Assembly (NCBI RefSeq): GCF_004570875.1
Contig: NZ_SPQK01000002.1
Location: 1-64,000, forward strand
DNA from: Blastococcus sp. CT_GayMR16
Lineage (GTDB): Bacteria > Actinomycetota > Actinomycetes > Mycobacteriales > Geodermatophilaceae
Direction: 5' to 3'
Length of the DNA: 64,000 nt
Within the stretch, counting starts at the first letter, position 1, and every line of letters begins with the position of its first letter. The notes below the pieces were generated by a model that was given only the letters and a program-made list of their open reading frames with translations, did not search any database and had not been told where the DNA came from. A program made the translations under genes and the position numbers. This document shows positions 23,401 through 31,758 of this stretch, in pieces.

Positions 23401-23747
23401 CGCTGGAAGCCAAGGTGCTGGTGACCGAGCGGGTGCGGCCGATCAAACTGCGCGACGGCACGGTCGTGCACCAGATCGGGATGCCCTATCACTGGTCCTA
23501 CGCCGGCATCTCGACCGGAGACTCGGCCAACGACCTGCTCGGGATCGTCCTGGACGCGAACACCCACATCCAGGAGTCCAAGGTCAGCACCTGCGACATC
23601 GTGCCGGGACGGCGGCCGCGCGGGCCCGCGCTGCTCGAGTTCGTGGAGTCCTACCGACGGCGGGCCGGCGTGGACTCGGGCCGGGTGGGCCTCAACGGGC
23701 GCGCGCCCGACGACGCGCCGATGGTGAAGGGACAGTCCGGCTCATGA
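20454..23747 (+). CDS. Formate dehydrogenase catalytic subunit, selenocysteine encoded by in-frame UAG
   Basis: Molybdenum/tungsten bis-MGD formate dehydrogenase, 1097 residues when TAG 21012-21014 is read through. N-terminal [4Fe-4S] Cys at 49, 52, 56 and 84 (CPYCAVGCG...LCPKG). The interruption is at residue 187, in QARI-x-HSATVPGLGASFGRG, exactly where FdhF/FdnG-type enzymes have selenocysteine followed by His. No other stop interrupts the frame. A SECIS-like hairpin starts after it. Further domains: GSNMAECHPVGFQW (MGD site), an acidic linker at about 320-375, GNIGRPGGGIMALRGHASIQGSTD, and a C-terminal molybdopterin-guanine-dinucleotide binding barrel (FQVTTYRLTEHHTAGGMSR). No twin-arginine signal is visible, so the active site is probably cytoplasmic. 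It forms an operon with the two following genes. Confidence 0.93.
21012..21014 (+). other. UAG codon at the selenocysteine position
   Basis: The codon TAG lies in frame between ...ENQARI and HSATVPGLG of the formate dehydrogenase. In related enzymes this residue is selenocysteine (usually UGA) or cysteine. Upstream and downstream frames are identical (both starts are multiples of three apart) and sequence conservation continues without a missing residue. Recoding of UAG as selenocysteine needs a tRNA-Sec with a CUA anticodon, which is not in this window. From memory, UAG-directed selenocysteine insertion has been reported in Geodermatophilus and Blastococcus. Confidence 0.9.
21021..21048 (+). 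promoter_or_regulatory. Bacterial SECIS-like hairpin with GGUCU loop
   Basis: GGTGCCC (21026-21032) pairs with GGGTGCC (21038-21044), including two G-U pairs, around the loop GGTCT (21033-21037). A lower stem GCGA/TCGT (21021-21024 and 21045-21048) is separated from the upper stem by bulged C 21025. The loop starts 18 bases after the TAG, the same spacing and the same GGUCU loop as the Escherichia coli fdhF SECIS, where SelB binds. The element lies within the coding sequence, as required in bacteria. Confidence 0.85.
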
Positions 23748-23772
23748 CGGCACACGGCGAGAGGAGGCGGGC

Positions 23773-24834
23773 ATGACCTCGATCAGTTCGGCGAGCCCGG
23801 CACTGACCGGCAACGATCCGAAGAACCGGCTGTTCGGCCCGTTGCCCGACGTCTCGGCGGAGGCCGGCTACGTCGAGGAGCACCCGAAGCGGGTCGGGTT
23901 CTTCACCGACACCTCGGTCTGCATCGGCTGCAAGGCCTGCGAGGTCGCGTGCAAGGAGTGGAACACCCTGCCGATGGACGACTCGCACGGCACGCGCGAC
24001 GTCATCGGGCTGTCGGGGATGTCCTACGACAACACCGGCCAGCTCGGCGCGAACTCCTGGCGGCACGTCGCGTTTATCGAGCAGACGCGCGTCGTCGACC
24101 TGCCGATGCCGGCGGTCGGCCTTCCCGGGGCGCTGAACCGGCCGGAGATGCCCGCGCCCGACAGCGGCGACCTGGATAGCACCGCGAAGGCCCAGGCCAG
24201 TGTGCTCAACGCCGAGGCCCTGTCGGAGTTCGATCCGCAGACGGCGCAGACCGGGGCGGATAAGCAGATCCGCTGGCTGATGAGCTCCGACGTCTGCAAG
24301 CACTGCACGCACGCCGGCTGCCTGGACGCCTGCCCGACCGGGGCGTTGTTCCGCACCGAGTTCGGCACCGTCGTCGTGCAGCAGGACATCTGCAACGGCT
24401 GCGGCTACTGCGTGCCGTCGTGCCCGTACGGCGTCATCGACCAGCGCAAGGACGACGGCCGGGTCTTCAAGTGCACGATGTGCTACGACCGGCTGACCGA
24501 CGGGCTGATGCCGGCCTGCGCGACGGCCTGCCCGACCCAGTCGATCCAGTTCGGCGACCTCGACGAGCTGCAGGAACGGGCCGACGCCCGGCTCGCGACG
24601 CTCCAGTCGCAGGGCGTGGAGACCGCCCGCCTGTACGGGCGGGACGAGAACGACGGCGTCGGCGGCAACGGGGCGTTCTTCCTGCTCCTGGACGAGCCGG
24701 AGGTCTACGGCCTCCCGCCGGACCCGATCGTGCCGGCACGCGACCTGCCCGCGATGTGGAAGGCCGCCGCCACGGGGGCAGCGATGATCGTCGGGGTGGC
24801 TGTCTCCGCCGTCCTGGGTTCGCGGAGGCGGTGA
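23773..24834 (+). CDS. Formate dehydrogenase iron-sulfur (beta) subunit
   Basis: 353 residues. Four ferredoxin-type [4Fe-4S] clusters are indicated by CIGCKACEVACKEW near residue 50, CKHCTHAGCLDACPTG near 176, CNGCGYCVPSCPYG near 207 and CTMCYDRL...PACATACPT near 236-258. A single membrane helix near the C-terminus (AAATGAAMIVGVAVSAVLG) anchors it, as in FdnH-type subunits. It relays electrons from the selenocysteine subunit to the membrane subunit. A GAGGAGG precedes ATG 23773. It lies 25 bases after the catalytic gene and four before the next one. Confidence 0.93.
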   Translation: MTSISSASPALTGNDPKNRLFGPLPDVSAEAGYVEEHPKRVGFFTDTSVCIGCKACEVACKEWNTLPMDDSHGTRDVIGLSGMSYDNTGQLGANSWRHVAFIEQTRVVDLPMPAVGLPGALNRPEMPAPDSGDLDSTAKAQASVLNAEALSEFDPQTAQTGADKQIRWLMSSDVCKHCTHAGCLDACPTGALFRTEFGTVVVQQDICNGCGYCVPSCPYGVIDQRKDDGRVFKCTMCYDRLTDGLMPACATACPTQSIQFGDLDELQERADARLATLQSQGVETARLYGRDENDGVGGNGAFFLLLDEPEVYGLPPDPIVPARDLPAMWKAAATGAAMIVGVAVSAVLGSRRR

Positions 24835-24838
24835 CGGC

Positions 24839-25882
24839 ATGACGAGCGGGATCGCGACACCGGGCGCCGGCTGGCGCAAGGCCGACGGCGCGGCAGCGCA
24901 GAAGAACCAGAAGCGGCGCCGGCGGGGCAACGGCCGCCGGGGGCGCAACGCCGAGATGGCGATGGTCGACGAGGCCGAGTTCACCTCGTACTACGGCCGC
25001 CCGATCATCAAGGCGCCGGTGTGGAAGACGCCCGACGTGCCGCTCTACCTGTTCCTCGGCGGTGCTGCGGGCACGTCCTCGATCCTCGCTGCGCTGGCCG
25101 ACGCGAGCGCTCGGCCGTCACTGAGCCGCGTGGGTCGGTTCGTGGCCGGGGGTGGGGCGATCGCCTCGGTCGGGTTCCTGGTGCACGACCTCGGCCGGCC
25201 CGAGCGGTTCCTGCACATGCTGCGGGTCATGAAGCCGACGTCGGCGCTGTCGGTGGGGACCTACATCCTGTCGCCGTTCAGCGCGGCGGCCGGCGCGACG
25301 GCAGCGGTCGAGCTGCTCGGCTGGTTCCCGCGACTCAAGCGCTTCGGCGGAGCGGTGTCGGCCTTGTTCGGTGGTCCGATGGCGACCTACACGGCGGTGC
25401 TGCTGGCCAACACAGCCGTGCCGTCGTGGAACCACTTCCACACGAAGCTGCCGTTCGTCTTCGCCGGGTCCGCCATGGCCGCCGGCGGGGGACTCTGCAT
25501 GATCTTCACGCCGGTCGACGAGGCCGGGCCGGCCCGCAAGATGGCGGTCGCCGGTGCGGCGGTCGAACTGGGTGTCGTGCACCAGATCGAGAGCGACGAG
25601 AGCATCGTCTCCGAGCCGTACCACCTGGGCCGGGCGGGCAGGTTCATGCAAGCGGCGAAGACCTGCACCGCTGCGGGCGCCGGGCTCACCGTCGTGGCCG
25701 GACGCACCCGCCTCGGGGCGGTTGCGTCAGGAACGCTATTGGCCGCGGGCTCGCTGCTGACCCGGTTCGGGGTCTTCGACGCGGGGATGGCCAGCGCCCG
25801 GGACCCGAAGTACACCGTGATCCCGCAGCGCGAGCGCATGGCTGCTCGAGATCGCGAGCACGCCTCCACCATCACGCGCTGA
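24839..25882 (+). CDS. NrfD/PsrC-type membrane subunit of formate dehydrogenase
   Basis: 347 residues. A basic cytoplasmic N-terminus (KNQKRRRRGNGRRGR) and the segment SYYGRPIIKAPVWKTPDVPLYLFLGGAAG are followed by about eight membrane helices. The VHDLGRPERFLHMLRVMKPTSALSVGTYIL block near 120 is typical of NrfD/polysulfide-reductase membrane subunits, which bind quinone without haem. It therefore probably passes formate electrons to menaquinone, instead of the cytochrome b subunit used by FdnI. This fits menB elsewhere in the window. It is the last gene of the operon. Confidence 0.9.
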   Translation: MTSGIATPGAGWRKADGAAAQKNQKRRRRGNGRRGRNAEMAMVDEAEFTSYYGRPIIKAPVWKTPDVPLYLFLGGAAGTSSILAALADASARPSLSRVGRFVAGGGAIASVGFLVHDLGRPERFLHMLRVMKPTSALSVGTYILSPFSAAAGATAAVELLGWFPRLKRFGGAVSALFGGPMATYTAVLLANTAVPSWNHFHTKLPFVFAGSAMAAGGGLCMIFTPVDEAGPARKMAVAGAAVELGVVHQIESDESIVSEPYHLGRAGRFMQAAKTCTAAGAGLTVVAGRTRLGAVASGTLLAAGSLLTRFGVFDAGMASARDPKYTVIPQRERMAARDREHASTITR

Positions 25883-26036
25883 CGCGAGGCAGCATCCATC
25901 GGCGCGCGAAAACCTGTGCCTACGGTGGGATTGAGCGCCCTTGCGGAGGATTGTCGATTTAACTGGTCTAGTTCGGTGACCGCTCGCTGGATGGGTGCCG
26001 CGCGTAGCAACGGGACTACCCCGCTAGGGCGGTGGC

Positions 26037-26699
26037 TTATGAGCCGGCCAAGCGTGGCCTGCTAACGACGCCCATGCCGTACTCGACGACTGGCGGGAGC
26101 CCATACTCCTCGACGAACTGGAGGTAGCCCTCCCGCGCCTTCCAGTGGTAGCCCTCGGGACAGTCGTCAACGAGCAGGACTCCCCCCGGCTGCAGGCGGG
26201 CATACAGGCGCTTCAGCGCCACGTACACCGGCTCGGATAGGTCGACATCAACCAGGCCGGCGCAAATCGCAGGCGGAAGCGCGTCCTCAGCAACTGTGAC
26301 GATGTCTCCCTGCACGAGCTCGACCTGGGGTGCCCCGAGCGCGTCGAGATTCCGACGGACCAGGCTCACCGAATTGGCGTCGAACATCGTCCGAGTCGCC
26401 TTGCGGGTTCCCCGCTCAAGGTCATCGCTGAACTGGCCCTCGACAAAGCCCCCGAAGGTGTCGACGCATACATAGCGTTTCTCAACACCAAGGCGCTTCA
26501 GCATCCGACCACTGAATGCAGCGGTACCCCCAACGGAACAGCCCACCTCGACGACGGACCCAGTCAGGTCCTGCGTGTCCTTCAAGACCCCTAGCCACAT
26601 GTGCAGCCGCTCCGGTTGCAAACCGATAGGAGCGTGCCGAAACAGCAGGGGCCGCAAAGCTGACTTGGCCATGTACTTGAGCCGCACGGATGCACCCAC
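26037..26699 (-). CDS. TylF/MycF-type O-methyltransferase
   Basis: 220 residues from GTG 26699, preceded by GAGGAGAAAT. The SAM-binding loop is VVEVGCSVGGTAAFSG near residue 55, followed by VCVDTFGGFVEGQFSDD (TylF-family acidic loop near 83), VQGDIVTV, then LVDVDLSEPVYVALKRLYARLQPGGVLLVDDC near 160, with metal-type Asp residues. Family members methylate sugar hydroxyls in macrolides and surface glycans, so it may methylate a sugar of the polymer encoded downstream. It is divergent from the flippase across a 413-base spacer. The stop is TAA, the only one in this annotation. Confidence 0.85.
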   Translation of the reverse strand: MGASVRLKYMAKSALRPLLFRHAPIGLQPERLHMWLGVLKDTQDLTGSVVEVGCSVGGTAAFSGRMLKRLGVEKRYVCVDTFGGFVEGQFSDDLERGTRKATRTMFDANSVSLVRRNLDALGAPQVELVQGDIVTVAEDALPPAICAGLVDVDLSEPVYVALKRLYARLQPGGVLLVDDCPEGYHWKAREGYLQFVEEYGLPPVVEYGMGVVSRPRLAGS

Positions 26700-27112
26700 G
26701 ATTTCTCCTCGCCTGCTGCGCGTGCGACACCCTCGGCCGCTGGCATCCACGGTAGATGACCTGGTCGGCGCCGCCATCCGGCGCCGCCAGCGTCGGCCAC
26801 CAGGCAGCCGCCAGACGACAGGCATCATCCGAGGAGGGGTTTGCCGCCCGACGACGACCTCGATGGGCAGGACCACGCGCTGTGCGCCGACGTCGGCTGG
26901 GGGTCAGGAGACGAGTAGGCCGCACCGGCCTCGCCCAAGTCAAGTGCGTCGTCGGCCCACGTGACCTCGCTGACAGTCCATCTCCCCCGCCCGTGCGTGC
27001 GGCATACTTTGGCGGTCTCGCCCCGCTGCCGCGTAGGTTGCGCTTGTTCTCCCGGGGTAGATAGCAGGAATGGGTAAGGCCTTGGCTACCGCGAGCAAAG
27101 GATTGGCGGCTG
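26700..27112. other. Intergenic divergent region, no gene recognised
   Basis: This 413-base spacer separates the methyltransferase and the flippase and must contain two promoters. Open frames here overlap the methyltransferase or have no homologous features. GC falls toward the right end, where the flippase leader has AAAGGATT before ATG 27113. GGCGCCGCCATCCGGCGCCGCC-like direct repeats occur near 26770. I see no convincing hairpin, tRNA or riboswitch. Confidence 0.5.
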
Positions 27113-28411
27113 ATGAGCGGACGAGCGGTTCCCGCCCAGGCTCGGCTGCCATTTCGCCGAGTCGCTAATTTTTACGTGTTGACAGCCATATCAGCTTTGG
27201 CGCCACTGATCGCTCTGCCTGCCATCACCTCTGTCGGCGGGGCTTCGGGATTCGGCGCTATCGTGCTGGGCCAATCTCTAGGTTCGGCGACAGCCATGGT
27301 CGTCCTCATGGGCTGGGGGCTGGTAGGTCCGCATGAGGTAGCCGGCCGATCCAGCAGACAAGATGCACTCCGCGACCTCTACTGGGTGAGCATGCTCTCT
27401 CGGTCATTCGCTGCCGCTGCACTAATCCCTCCATTGGCCGTCGCGGCCTTTTTGCTCGCCCCGGCCGAGCCACTGACCGTTGCCGCCCAGGCCATCACAA
27501 GTTCACTCGTCGGATTGTCGAGTTCCTGGTTCTTCACCGGCTTGGGACGCAGCGGTCTGGTGGCCCTCTATGAGACTTTGCCCCTTGCAGGTGGGGCGGT
27601 GGCCGCTTCGATCGCGCTGTGGATGGGTATGCCGCTGCTGGGATATCCGATAGTGACGGGGGGCCTCTTCCTCATCTCTATCGGAATGTCCGCGCGCAAG
27701 CTGGGTGGCGGCGCCCCGCGCCGCGGCCGAGGCTACCGAAGAGCCGTGAAGCGAAGTCTGCGAGATCAGAGCCAAATGGTGGTTGGTTCACTAGCGTCAT
27801 ATGCCTATACGGGTTCCTCGGTGCCGATTGTGGCAGCTGTCGCGCCCCAGTCGCTTCCGGTCTTCGCCGCAGTCTATCGGGTATATCTGCTGGGTAGATC
27901 TCTTCTGTTTCCATTCAAAAACGCTCTCCAGAGTTGGGTTTCCGCAGAGAGCCGCCCTGATCAGGAGTCGCGCAGTCGGACAGCGGTGGTAGTCACAAGC
28001 GGGGCGAGTGTCCTTGCGGCTGTTGGGATGGCAGTCCTGCTGCCACTCCTCGACGAACTCATCTTTTCCGGATCAATTCGTGTCGACCTGCGTACAGCCG
28101 CGACGATGTCCATCTCACTAATCATCATCGGTACGGCCATGGGTTTATCGGCTTACTGCCTTATCCCACGGGGACTGGTAGCCGTCGTCGTAAGGGCCTC
28201 CGTTGTCGGCGCGGTGGTCGGGGTTCCGCTTCTGATCGCTCTCGCGAAGTCTTACGGCGCCATAGGAGCGGCATTGGCAGTCTCGCTAGCCGAGGGAGCG
28301 GTTCTCGTGTACCTCGCAGTTGGCCTTACGCGGAGGCGGGCTGAAAGTCCGAAAGGCCAGACAAATGTAGTCGGCCGGCTCCAGGAAGTCGCTGAGGTGG
28401 ACCGCACATGA
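27113..28411 (+). CDS. Polysaccharide flippase (Wzx/MATE-like)
   Basis: 432 residues with roughly twelve membrane helices in the Wzx/polysaccharide-transporter pattern: VANFYVLTAISALAPLIALPAIT at the N-terminus, then repeated pairs of helices and a basic loop (RKLGGGAPRRGRGYRRAVKRSLRDQSQMV) near 200. It is expected to flip lipid-linked repeat units across the plasma membrane. Its DNA has visibly lower GC than the flanking core genes. The last four bases overlap the start of the next glycosyltransferase. Confidence 0.87.
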   Translation: MSGRAVPAQARLPFRRVANFYVLTAISALAPLIALPAITSVGGASGFGAIVLGQSLGSATAMVVLMGWGLVGPHEVAGRSSRQDALRDLYWVSMLSRSFAAAALIPPLAVAAFLLAPAEPLTVAAQAITSSLVGLSSSWFFTGLGRSGLVALYETLPLAGGAVAASIALWMGMPLLGYPIVTGGLFLISIGMSARKLGGGAPRRGRGYRRAVKRSLRDQSQMVVGSLASYAYTGSSVPIVAAVAPQSLPVFAAVYRVYLLGRSLLFPFKNALQSWVSAESRPDQESRSRTAVVVTSGASVLAAVGMAVLLPLLDELIFSGSIRVDLRTAATMSISLIIIGTAMGLSAYCLIPRGLVAVVVRASVVGAVVGVPLLIALAKSYGAIGAALAVSLAEGAVLVYLAVGLTRRRAESPKGQTNVVGRLQEVAEVDRT

Positions 28412-29199
28412 CCCGAGATGCCGTGTCAATCATCATTCCCCATTACGGGTCTTCCTTACTTCTTCGGCGATGCCTCAATTCATTGGTGGATCTCCAGGAG
28501 TCCGATGAAGTGATTGTCGTTGATAATGGCACTGGGGTCGAGCTCTCGGGGTCGCGGGTGACGCTCATCAAAAATCCCGAGAACCGCGGCTTCGCCATCG
28601 CTTGCAATCAGGGGGCTTATGCGGCGAGTAACAATCTGCTATTGTTCCTAAACAACGATACGAGGCCGCGCGATGGTTGGCTTGCGTTTTTGTCCGAAAG
28701 CATTTCGAGCGATTCGGATGTTGCCGTCGTGGGATGCAAGTTAGTGTTCCCAGGTGGCGAGATTCAGCACTCGGGTTCAGTCGTCTCCCTCGATGAGCGC
28801 GGAATGCTGCGGGGGTACAACTTGACGGCCGACCTGCCGAAGCGCTATGTTTCCGCCGTGACGGCCGCCGCAATGCTAGTCAGGCGGGATGCATTTCTTG
28901 ATATCGGCGGCTTCGACGAAGCTTATTGGAACAGTCATGAGGATGTGGACTTGTGTCTTCGACTCGGTGAGGTCGGCTGGAAGATTCTGTACGATCCCCG
29001 TGCCATAGTTCAGCACATTGAGAGCGCAGGCGGCGAACAGCGACACGTGGGAATTGATGCTGCGAGGGTCCGCTTTAATGAGCGTTGGGTCGGGAAGGTG
29101 ACTCCCGAGCCCAGGCCAGTCGCGCATCCCCTGAGCCTCAGACGGAAAGTTCGGAATCTTGCGCGTCGCCGCTTGAGGCGCCTAGTCGGGCGCCTGTAG
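28408..29199 (+). CDS. Family 2 glycosyltransferase
   Basis: 263 residues. GT-A fold: VSIIIPHYGSSLLLRRCLNSL (residues 6-26), EVIVVDNGTG near 34, ENRGFAIACNQGAYAASNNLLLFLNNDTRP (metal motif NND near 78), then GGFDEAYWNSHEDVDLCLRLGEVGW near 167 with the catalytic ED. It resembles rhamnosyltransferase-type enzymes. It probably extends the lipid-linked repeat unit in the cytoplasm. The line 28441-28500 has only 30 G/C of 60 bases, strikingly low for this genome. The stop is TAG. Confidence 0.9.
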   Translation: MTRDAVSIIIPHYGSSLLLRRCLNSLVDLQESDEVIVVDNGTGVELSGSRVTLIKNPENRGFAIACNQGAYAASNNLLLFLNNDTRPRDGWLAFLSESISSDSDVAVVGCKLVFPGGEIQHSGSVVSLDERGMLRGYNLTADLPKRYVSAVTAAAMLVRRDAFLDIGGFDEAYWNSHEDVDLCLRLGEVGWKILYDPRAIVQHIESAGGEQRHVGIDAARVRFNERWVGKVTPEPRPVAHPLSLRRKVRNLARRRLRRLVGRL

Positions 29200-29245
29200 G
29201 TGCCCGCTGCCTACGCGCAGTTCCTAAGCCAAGAAGCAATGGTCT

Positions 29246-30385
29246 CTAGCCCAGGCGCCGTTGGGTGACGTCTGCCCTGGCCGCTGAAACGGCAGCGGTA
29301 AGACTGGGCACGAGCGCGGTGGGTGTGAATCGGTCGAGTGCCCGGGTGCGAGCGGCGTGACCGTGTGCCGTCCGTATCGCGGGGTCGCCGTACAGGCGAA
29401 GCGCGCAAACTAGAGACTCCAAGCTGCCCGCCGGAACCGCCTGACCGGCATCGCCCAAGGCCCAAGTGAGCGGCTCCAGTGAGCTCACGACTACAGCACG
29501 CCCGGCGAGCATGCCGTCGATCAGCTTCATCGGTAGCTGTCCTCGACCCCACCCCTCATCGAGGGAGGGTAGCGCCACGATGTCGCTTTCTGAGAGCAGG
29601 TGGTATGCCTGCTCTTCCGTGACTTCTCCGGTCCAGGTCTCCCATGGAGCTGCCGACCCGTCTTGCGGGGCATCCGCGGTGATCACCAGTCGATAGCCCG
29701 AGACGGCGAGTTCAGCGGTAGCGCGCCGCAACAAGTGGATGCCCTTGTGAGCCTTTGGCGTGCCGACGAACGCGATTGTTGGGGCGCGGGACATGTGGGG
29801 ACGACCTGGGCCACGGTCTGGGCGAGCGTGCGGAAGGAGCGTCCCGCCGTGCCGGCGTTGGAGAACAGGGTTCGAGGTGAGAACCGGGAGCCCTCGAACG
29901 GCCCGCGCCAAGATTCCATACCGCGCTGCACGGACTGCGAACCGCGGGAGATTCAACATCGAGGGGCGACCGAAGACGCTTTGTCTAAGGACGTCCAGGT
30001 CCGGGTCGTCGATGTCTACCAGAAGTGGTGTCCTTACCGGCCCGAAAGCCCGTAGAACAGATCCGAGGCTGTCCCACCGTGGCTTGAGAGCGATGACGGC
30101 GTGTAGGCGCCCCGCCAAGCGCTCACGAAGCTGCCCCACCGTCACCCGCTGTAGCGCTGAGTCGACGTCTGCCCCTCGAACGGGTTCCCAGATCCCGGGA
30201 GCTGATGATGCCGTCACGAGGGTCACGGCATATCCCGCAGCCTGAGCAACGCGGTAGACGGCCTGTGTGCGCCCCATCTGGTTGTTGGTGGGGTCACCGG
30301 TAACGAGCAGCAGGTCACGCCGTCCCGCGCAACTAGTGCGAGCGGAGGCGGCGTGATCTACCGATGTCGGGGGACCCGGCTTCAT
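29246..30385 (-). CDS. Family 4-like glycosyltransferase
   Basis: 379 residues from ATG 30385, overlapping the polymerase stop (ATGA). N-terminal Rossmann: RRDLLLVTGDPTNNQMGRTQAVYRVAQAAGY near residue 20. C-terminal GT-B domain: PTIAFVGTPKAHKGIHLLRRATAEL near 205, then LLSESDIVALPSLDEGWGRGQLPMKLIDGMLAGRAVVVSSLEPL near 275, with the E-x7-E type donor motif region. It probably adds a sugar to the repeat unit. It is the most distal gene of a long minus-strand operon beginning at 36018. It is convergent with the GT2 gene; the stop is TAG. Confidence 0.82.
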   Translation of the reverse strand: MKPGPPTSVDHAASARTSCAGRRDLLLVTGDPTNNQMGRTQAVYRVAQAAGYAVTLVTASSAPGIWEPVRGADVDSALQRVTVGQLRERLAGRLHAVIALKPRWDSLGSVLRAFGPVRTPLLVDIDDPDLDVLRQSVFGRPSMLNLPRFAVRAARYGILARAVRGLPVLTSNPVLQRRHGGTLLPHARPDRGPGRPHMSRAPTIAFVGTPKAHKGIHLLRRATAELAVSGYRLVITADAPQDGSAAPWETWTGEVTEEQAYHLLSESDIVALPSLDEGWGRGQLPMKLIDGMLAGRAVVVSSLEPLTWALGDAGQAVPAGSLESLVCALRLYGDPAIRTAHGHAARTRALDRFTPTALVPSLTAAVSAARADVTQRRLG

Positions 30386-31755
30386 CGAGTGCGCCGAACT
30401 TCCGGCTGTAAGAGCTTGCGGGCTGGCTGTACCGGCCGTCTCAATCGGAGGCCGTGGGCAAGCACCAGACAAGCGAGCCACACAGGGGTGGACCGGCCCT
30501 CTGCCCAGTAGATGATCCTAGGCAGCTCGAGAACGGGCACGAGACACACCGACGTGACCAGGAGGCCGACCAAACTTCCGAGCCGCATCGCGCGGTAGGC
30601 CCGCCCTATAGCGAGGCCGAGGAGGATCCAGAAGACAAGCATGCCCACCAGTCCAAGTTCAGCATAGGTGACCAGGAAAGACCCGGGGCTGTTGTATTCA
30701 GGATTCGCCTGATTCTTGAGAAAGTCCTGCCACCATGGCGCACCCTTGTCGCCGACTATGAACTCCATGAACTGCGCCGTGGCGGGAAAGCTCCACAGGA
30801 ATTTCAGCGAGTAGGAGGTTGGGTACCCGTAGACGTCGGACGCGTCGACAAAGAGTGCACTGTTGTTGACCGCGGTGATGTAGTAACCAGACACTCGGGA
30901 CGTCACATACTGGAAGAAGGAGTCCCCCGAGGTCGCCCCGACCGTGAGCCAACTACGTGAATACTCGAAAATTGCAAAAAATGTCCAGAGCGCGGGCAGC
31001 GCCAGGAGCGGCGCAAGCTTGATCGCTCCCTCGATCCAAACGGGGCGCCGTCCCCCCTTAGGGCGACAGACTGCGGCCACTACGACAACAGGACCCAGCA
31101 CCTCGATGAGGGCCAGGCGCTCGGCATACAGGAATGACCGAAGGGCCGCGAGCGCCAATACGATATAGAGGTAGGTCTTCTCCGATCTAGCGTCGGGAAC
31201 CAGGCGCATCCTTATCATGCACAGTGCTGCGACCACTGGACCGAACTGGGTGATGGTGGTTATTCCCCCGATGGGGGTGGCGTTCTTCTTTAGGGCGCTG
31301 ACCGCGCCTGGTTCAAACTGCAAGATGGCTAGCAGTTGCGAGAGGGTGGCGCCCCGCAGCGCCGCGGAGGTGGCCCAAATCACGTAGCCCGCGACTGTCA
31401 AAATGAAAAGCGTTCGCGTCGCGCGACCCAAGTACTCAACCTGCCGCGGGGACAGGGTTATTGTCGCGGATCGACTGCTGGTCGGCCTCCACGACGCAAC
31501 GGCAATGGCAAGCGCAAAGGCACACGCGCCCACGATCAACAGGACGGCACTGTTTCCGCTTAGGACCTTCGGTACCCCCCAATCAGCGAAGGCCGACGAT
31601 GGGAGGCTCAAGCAGTAGAGCGTCAGCCCGGTCGGGATGGCGAAGGCAAGTAGCGCTGGATGCAACCACCAGGGCCAGGTCAGGCGTAGCCCAACAGAGG
31701 CCTCAGTAGCCACTTGACCGGCGTCGTTCTCCCGCGCCTCGAGCTCGCGCATCAT
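30382..31755 (-). CDS. O-antigen/exopolysaccharide polymerase-like membrane protein (Wzy-type)
   Basis: 457 residues with about eleven to twelve hydrophobic helices. Between late helices lies a large extracytoplasmic loop near 270-340 (FEYSRSWLTVGATSGDSFFQYVTSRVSGYYITAVNNSALF and YGYPTSYSLKFLW), a topology typical of Wzy polymerases. Sequence conservation in this family is poor, so the assignment rests on topology and context between glycosyltransferases and a flippase. It overlaps the next gene by four bases and begins three bases after the preceding gene's stop. Confidence 0.72.
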   Translation of the reverse strand: MMRELEARENDAGQVATEASVGLRLTWPWWLHPALLAFAIPTGLTLYCLSLPSSAFADWGVPKVLSGNSAVLLIVGACAFALAIAVASWRPTSSRSATITLSPRQVEYLGRATRTLFILTVAGYVIWATSAALRGATLSQLLAILQFEPGAVSALKKNATPIGGITTITQFGPVVAALCMIRMRLVPDARSEKTYLYIVLALAALRSFLYAERLALIEVLGPVVVVAAVCRPKGGRRPVWIEGAIKLAPLLALPALWTFFAIFEYSRSWLTVGATSGDSFFQYVTSRVSGYYITAVNNSALFVDASDVYGYPTSYSLKFLWSFPATAQFMEFIVGDKGAPWWQDFLKNQANPEYNSPGSFLVTYAELGLVGMLVFWILLGLAIGRAYRAMRLGSLVGLLVTSVCLVPVLELPRIIYWAEGRSTPVWLACLVLAHGLRLRRPVQPARKLLQPEVRRTR

Positions 31756-31758
31756 TCT

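Noticed and set aside
20382-23567. Very long minus-strand open frame opposite the formate dehydrogenase gene
   Set aside because: It is a shadow of third-position GC bias; its translation is low-complexity Arg/Gly/Val/His/Asp with no domain, while the plus strand has full motifs.
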